Assembly: GCA_949752745.1 (NCBI GenBank)
Contig: OX457031.1
Span: forward strand, 27,165,882 to 27,229,881
DNA from: Protula sp. h YS-2021
Taxonomy: Eukaryota > Annelida > Polychaeta > Sabellida > Serpulidae
Reading direction: 5' to 3'
DNA: 64,000 nucleotides
A model generated the notes under the pieces. The model was given only the letters and a program-made list of their open reading frames with translations. It was not told the DNA's origin and did not search any database. The position numbers and the translations under genes were made by a program. Shown here piece by piece: positions 59,532 through 64,000 of this stretch; the first letter of the stretch is position 1, and each line of letters opens with the position of its first letter.

Positions 59532-59917
59532 TTACCCCCTATTCTGACTCAGGGTCATCAAATGACTGACCAGCGGCTTGAGACTGGTAAGCACGGTGCA
59601 AATCTCAGTCTGTTGAAGAGTTGTAGATTGGATAATCTTTATTAAAGAGCACGATTTTGGTGTGAGAAAGCTCCTCGAATTGTGAAGTAGGGAGATCTGA
59701 ACCGATGGGGGAGTACCGGTTGAGTCTTTACTCGCCACTGCCGCATCTGTTTCAGGACGGCGACCCAATACAGGCAGAGAAGGTAGTACTGTGCAGTTTG
59801 AAGCTGCCACAGGAATGGAGACGGGTAATGATTCATGTGGCTCGGTTGCGGGTGGGCGAGTGAGCGAGATATTGTAATCAAATCAGCCTGTTTCTTGGAA
59901 ACATTGCCTCTGGGCAT
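59532..59917 (-). other. Unidentified overlapping frames, possible retroelement debris
   Basis: Starts MPRGNVSKKQADL and, by a frame change, continues as EPHESLPVSIPVAASNC and LPSLPVLGRRPETD. The layout (basic start then Pro/Ser-rich) recalls the gag-like frame at 57003-57934, but no domain is identifiable. Confidence 0.2.
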
Positions 59918-60604
59918 TTGGTCGCAAATGTGTGTTGCATTGATTGCTTTTGTTTTAGGAGTTGACTCGGCATAGAAAGAGATACCAAAAATAAAATTGT
60001 CGGTGACGTAAATTTATCCACAGATAGATTAGACTACGGTGGAAGGTTTAGTTGCACTGCAGAGATTGTGAAGGAAACACCAGAAGATTGGGTGAGTGAC
60101 TCGTATAGGTCGCCTGCTTAAACCTTGTCTTCCGTGTCCAAAACAGACTTGGTTGGGTCACTTTCCTTGGCCTCCCAAACTTTATAGTATTTACCGTTTG
60201 CTCTCTGTAGGTAAGTCCACTCTGACACCGTATCAAACCGAGCGGTGGGAGAGAATTAGTTCAAAATTACTAAATTTGCCTTGAGTATATCCGACTGGTG
60301 ACTTGTCAACGCAGGTGTGCATGACTGTGCGGTACAATTTATCCCTGAGTTTTACCTCTCTGGGGAGATTCTGATAGATGTTTTCCAAGCAAGAATGGCA
60401 GAGAAATCACCAAGGAGCGTACCCGGCGAACCAAGGTAACTAAGGTCATATACCAGACCAATAGCCAAAGGTGAATGTGGTCGTGCAAAGTCTTAATATC
60501 CCAGCTTGTACCAAACCCAGTTTATCCAAACTATCAATGAGGAGATTGCAGCTTATTATTTATTGAATAAACTAAAACTAAAGCCAATTGCTCCTCTTCA
60601 GCTG

Positions 60605-61088
60605 GTCTTGGGTCAAGTCGACCCACGACCATGTCAACCCTGGAAAACTCAACCCACCCTGAAAGTCAAGTCAACCCACTTTTTCATATACCAACTCAAC
60701 CCACCCTGAGAGTCAACTCAACCCACCGATTTTTTTAAATTTTATTACTTCCTTTTTCACCTCTTGTGCCTAAGGGCTAAATAAAAGAAACACACGTACT
60801 CTAAAGCAAGGATTTGTCTAACAAAATCGTTTTTCTTAGGCGAAATCTTGAACATTGTAATTTTACTGATGCAGTATTACATACACACTAAATGTATTTT
60901 ATTTATTTGTAAATACGCATATAATACAATGCGCTGCTTCAGGGTAACGCAGCCCTGGGTCTCTCCGAACGTCTCTAGGAGCGGCTCTGCAAGTGCGAAA
61001 TGTGCAATGACATGGCTACCCTCGGGTAGCAGTCTTCTGCGTTGGCTAAGAAGTTTGAGTTGATCATGGGTTGACTTGTCCCAGCCCC
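60605..61088. mobile_element. Inverted-arm element with CAAGTCAACCCA words and 9-bp TSD
   Basis: The left end GTCTTGGGTCAAGTCGACCC and right end (reversed) GGGCTGGGACAAGTCAACCC are inverted repeats. The left arm iterates CAA(G/C)TCAACCCACC to about 60730; the core is AT-rich. The element is bracketed by perfect CTTCAGCTG copies at 60596-60604 and 61089-61097. A 9-bp duplication points to a Mutator-type integration; there is no transposase. Confidence 0.8.
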
Positions 61089-61351
61089 CTTCAGCTGATG
61101 CCCACGCAGAAATTGGTGCGTGTGCTTGCAAAAACATGATAAAAGGGAATGTCGTGCTGATCTATTTCCTGCTTAAGCAACAGTGTCCGAAACTGTATTG
61201 AAATTGCAATTGTTTCTGTTATGCGTGAATACAACAAATATAAAGGGACCCCATCTAAAAGTAGAGATGAGCGAATTCAGGTCTTTGAGAAGTAAAAGAC
61301 ATCTTTGGCTTTGCATATTGAATGAGGCTTCTACGTTTTTTCGGTAACCTG

Positions 61352-61465
61352 GCAAAAGGACTAAACTTCAGAAGGACTACGCTTCAAAAAGACTAAACTT
61401 CAGAATGCCCACGCTGAGTAAACTTGACTTGCAAAAGGACTAAACTTCAAAAGGACCACAAAACT
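61352..61465 (+). repeat. 16-bp AAAAGGACTAAACTTC array
   Basis: About seven degenerate copies of AAAAGGACTAAACTTC (variants AGAAGGACTACGCTTC, AAAAAGACTAAACTTC). It looks like one arm of an element similar to its neighbours; no opposite arm was found. Confidence 0.75.
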
Positions 61466-62210
61466 GATATGGATTTCACCATAATTATTTTACCTCAAAT
61501 TTACATTAAACGTCAGAGAATTACAAAACCATAGAAAAAAAAAAACAAAATCTACGCTACTCTACTGCAATAAAGTTTCTAGAAAAAATCTACGCCAGTA
61601 CGCTGCACTGAAAGTCTTTTAAGTTTTTACTGTGCAAAAAAGGAAGCAATTATTGAGCTAAAAAATTTTGTTGTTATTATTGGTATCAATAATTCAAGTT
61701 TTCATCTCCAAAATTTAATTGATGATTAAATTTTATACAAATGATTGACTCCTTTAAGATTTCTTAAGTTTGTAAAATAATTTTTTGCCATCTGAAATTC
61801 ATTTATTGAAGTAAAATATAAATTCATGAGATCTACATTGATTTATTGATACATTTCATTCTATTTTGATATTAAAAATAAGCATTAAATGTTAAAACGA
61901 CATTCCATAACTACTGACACCGTGTAAAGAACTCAGATTTATGACTTTTGTTACCATTAACAAGTTGATTTAAAACAAAATCAATAAAATATAAATATTA
62001 CTGTTAAAAAGTAAAATTCATGGCATCAGCAATCAATTCCAGGCTTTAAACATGTGTATTTATATTCAGAATATCATTGATTGACTGAATTGTTGATATC
62101 AAGAACTAATTATTGATAAAACAAAAGAAAAATGGGCGAAAATGGGCGTTCTTTATATTAACATATTATTTACTACATATTATTTAAGCTGAGTAAAGCA
62201 GGCACCTAAC

Positions 62211-63693
62211 CTACTCTTTCCACAACCATTTCTCATCACCCAACAATTCAAATAGCTTTTTATTGTAGGGTGCATAAAATTCTCTTAAGGCCGTTTTTGT
62301 TTCAGTCAGCATGGTCAAATGATTACGAGACCGACTAGGCTTTCTTCCCGATAGCGTTTTTAAATCACGAAGATTTTTGCCTGTTAATTTTGGTAGTCCT
62401 AAGAATGGATATATTTGGTTTTGTATCACTTCAAAGTTATTTCTGATATAGTCTTCAAACTTGATGAAAAGGATTTGCTCTCGAGGAAAGACGCTTAACC
62501 ATTCCCTAATAATTGGTTCATAAAGTCCTATTCTAAGACGCCCTGCAGTATTATTTCCCCAATATATATGATACACACATTTTCTTGTTTGTTCATCATC
62601 AATGTTTTTCATATACAGATCATGGGCTGCTTTTCTATCCAGAATACATTTGTCAATATCTAGAGGCGGGAGACCCGCAGGAGCCGGTCCGTAGAGGCAT
62701 CGTTTCTCTGGATGAAGCTCGATACACCTTTTCCACCATTCTATTGACTTTAAAACCTGCCAGTGAAAAATGAACAGCATTTTATGATGCAAAAAAAAAA
62801 AAAAAAAAAGAAAGCTATTTTCAGAACTTCTTTGTATTCAAGTGTGTTCCTTTGAAAGGTAAGAAACGAAAACCTGCAAATTTAAAATACAAGTATTTAA
62901 CAAATGTGTCGACGTATCTAAACTTTTTAAATGTTATTTTTTTTTTTGGGAAAAAAACTAACAACAGATAAAAAGACAGAAAAAGAAGTTCAAAGAATCG
63001 TCACTAGTAATGTTAAGGAAAAATAACGCATTTCGTGGCCATTGAAACAACCACATTTAATGTACTTTTTAAATCTGTAAATTAGAAAAAAATTATCACA
63101 TTCATTACAAAATAATTTCTTTGATTTCAAAGCAGTTCTAAATAGCACGCTTCTCTTTTGAACTGAAAAAACTTTAAACTATTTTTTGTTAAATATCACG
63201 TTATATAATTATGAAAAGTACATTTCAAGAAGCAAATATCGATATACCTTTCTATGAAAATCTGTGCTACTTTTCGTGCCAGCTAAAATCAAGAAACAGT
63301 TATAGTCTGAAAATAACCGCGTTGTTGGATCCCTCATTATCACGATAAGTTTATTCTGTGGCGTCACACGATGTATTTTCTGTGGTACGAGAATTTTGGG
63401 AACGTCCAGTCCCTGATTCAATGGATCGTACATCCAAAGGTTGCCATCCCAAAATGTTCTCGGTGTTCCTTCAGCGATAATATATTGCTTTTCTGGAGAC
63501 AGTGATGGGCTTTTAGCAAACGATTTGGTGATTTCTTTTGTTGGTGTTCCCAGCTGTTGTGTGAACTGGTCCATGGTTGGTGATAAAAAGCGAGAATCGT
63601 CCCAGAAGTGCATTTCTTTGAAGTGTAATAGAATCTGGGGATGAAAACGTGTGAACTGCGCAAATAAATCAGTAGAACCACTTTTTGTCACAC
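62211..63693 (-). CDS. CHST15-like: CHST15-like carbohydrate sulfotransferase, copy 2, last two exons
   Basis: Exon 63693-63248 (446 bp) begins after acceptor ttgtttcag, completes a split Gly codon, and reads VTKSGSTDLFAQF (5'-PAPS loop), FHPQILLHFKEMHFWDD, EGTPRTFWDGNLW and MRDPTTRLFSDYN (3'-PAPS motif) to DFHRK|GTATAT. Exon 62756-62211 (546 bp) follows acceptor cactggcag in phase 0: VLKSIEWWKRCIELHPEKRC, then NNTAGRLRIGLYEPIIREW, FIKFEDY and a C-terminus EKWLWKE with TAG stop. Both exons are intact. By family, a Golgi type II enzyme using PAPS to sulfate GalNAc 4-sulfate residues of chondroitin/dermatan; substrate here is inferred. Upstream exons (stem, anchor) lie beyond the window. Introns share sequence with copy 1, confirming tandem duplication. 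Confidence 0.9.
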
Positions 63694-64000
63694 CTGAAAC
63701 AATAACAAAAATCGGCACGTGTTTGTCGTAAGCCGCGCGTGCAACGACCAGACAACAAAACTGAGCCCTCTGGAGCTTTTCCCCACCTAAAGAAACTGTC
63801 ATTGATTCTATTTCATTTGTCTTATTAAGACACGATGTTAAACAACAATACCCCAGGAAAGTAAAAGCATTAGTTATTTCTTTTTTCAAGACCTGGAAAT
63901 TGCATAGTAAACGAAACTCCGGGATAGTGTGTACTTACAAGGCACGATCTAATTAATTCCTAAAATCAAGCCAATTTCGGCTTTCACCATCAATTTACGT

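Overview
This looks like nuclear DNA of an animal, most likely a marine protostome (lophotrochozoan-like). The basis is AT-rich sequence dominated by repeats, GT-AG introns with phase-matched exons, a Ly6/quiver-type gene, chondroitin-type carbohydrate sulfotransferase genes, and relics of Tc1/mariner, LINE and DIRS-type transposons. Species is not determinable from the window; the phylum call is inference only. There is no bacterial operon, rRNA, convincing tRNA or CRISPR array.

Region 1 (about 0.2-26.3 kb) is a tandem segmental duplication. Its repeating cargo is an intronless GT17 glycosyltransferase gene (MGAT3-like: type II membrane anchor, EGF-like Cys motif, catalytic domain) on the + strand. 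Copy 1 (1902-3326) carries one in-frame stop, copies 2 (5552-6976) and 3 (13161-14570) are intact, and copy 4 (18432-19996) is wrecked. Downstream of each gene lies a pyrimidine-rich minisatellite of variable length. On the opposite strand is a Ly6/uPAR (quiver-like) gene whose exons 2 and 3 are readable in unit 4 (21029-22032), broken in unit 2 (8783-9591), and reduced to a scrap in unit 1 (about 3994-4085). Comparing units gives natural 'empty sites' that delimit several transposon insertions.

Region 2 (about 26.3-47 kb) has no recognisable host gene. It holds a 53-bp satellite (33.68-34.97 kb), long TAA, CT and TTA microsatellites, several small inverted-repeat elements, and fragments of Tc1 transposase (45.5 kb) and a LINE (46.1 kb).

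Region 3 (47.3-63.7 kb, minus strand) has two CHST15-like sulfotransferase genes. Copy 1 (47318-50786) has three readable exons, but a 10-bp deletion breaks exon 2 of those seen, and a TIR element sits in an intron. Copy 2 (62211-63693) shows two intact exons and runs off the window. Between them are DIRS-type retrotransposon debris (reverse transcriptase/RNase H, tyrosine recombinase) and gag-like fragments. GT17 and CHST15-like enzymes both act in the Golgi on glycans, so the window is a small glycan-modification neighbourhood interrupted by mobile DNA.

The strongest candidate for something undescribed is a set of short (about 0.5-0.8 kb) elements of unrelated sequence that share one architecture: inverted arms made of iterated short words around an AT-rich core. 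One has a perfect 9-bp target duplication (60605-61088) and another has a near-perfect 9-bp duplication plus a matching empty site (4277-4966).
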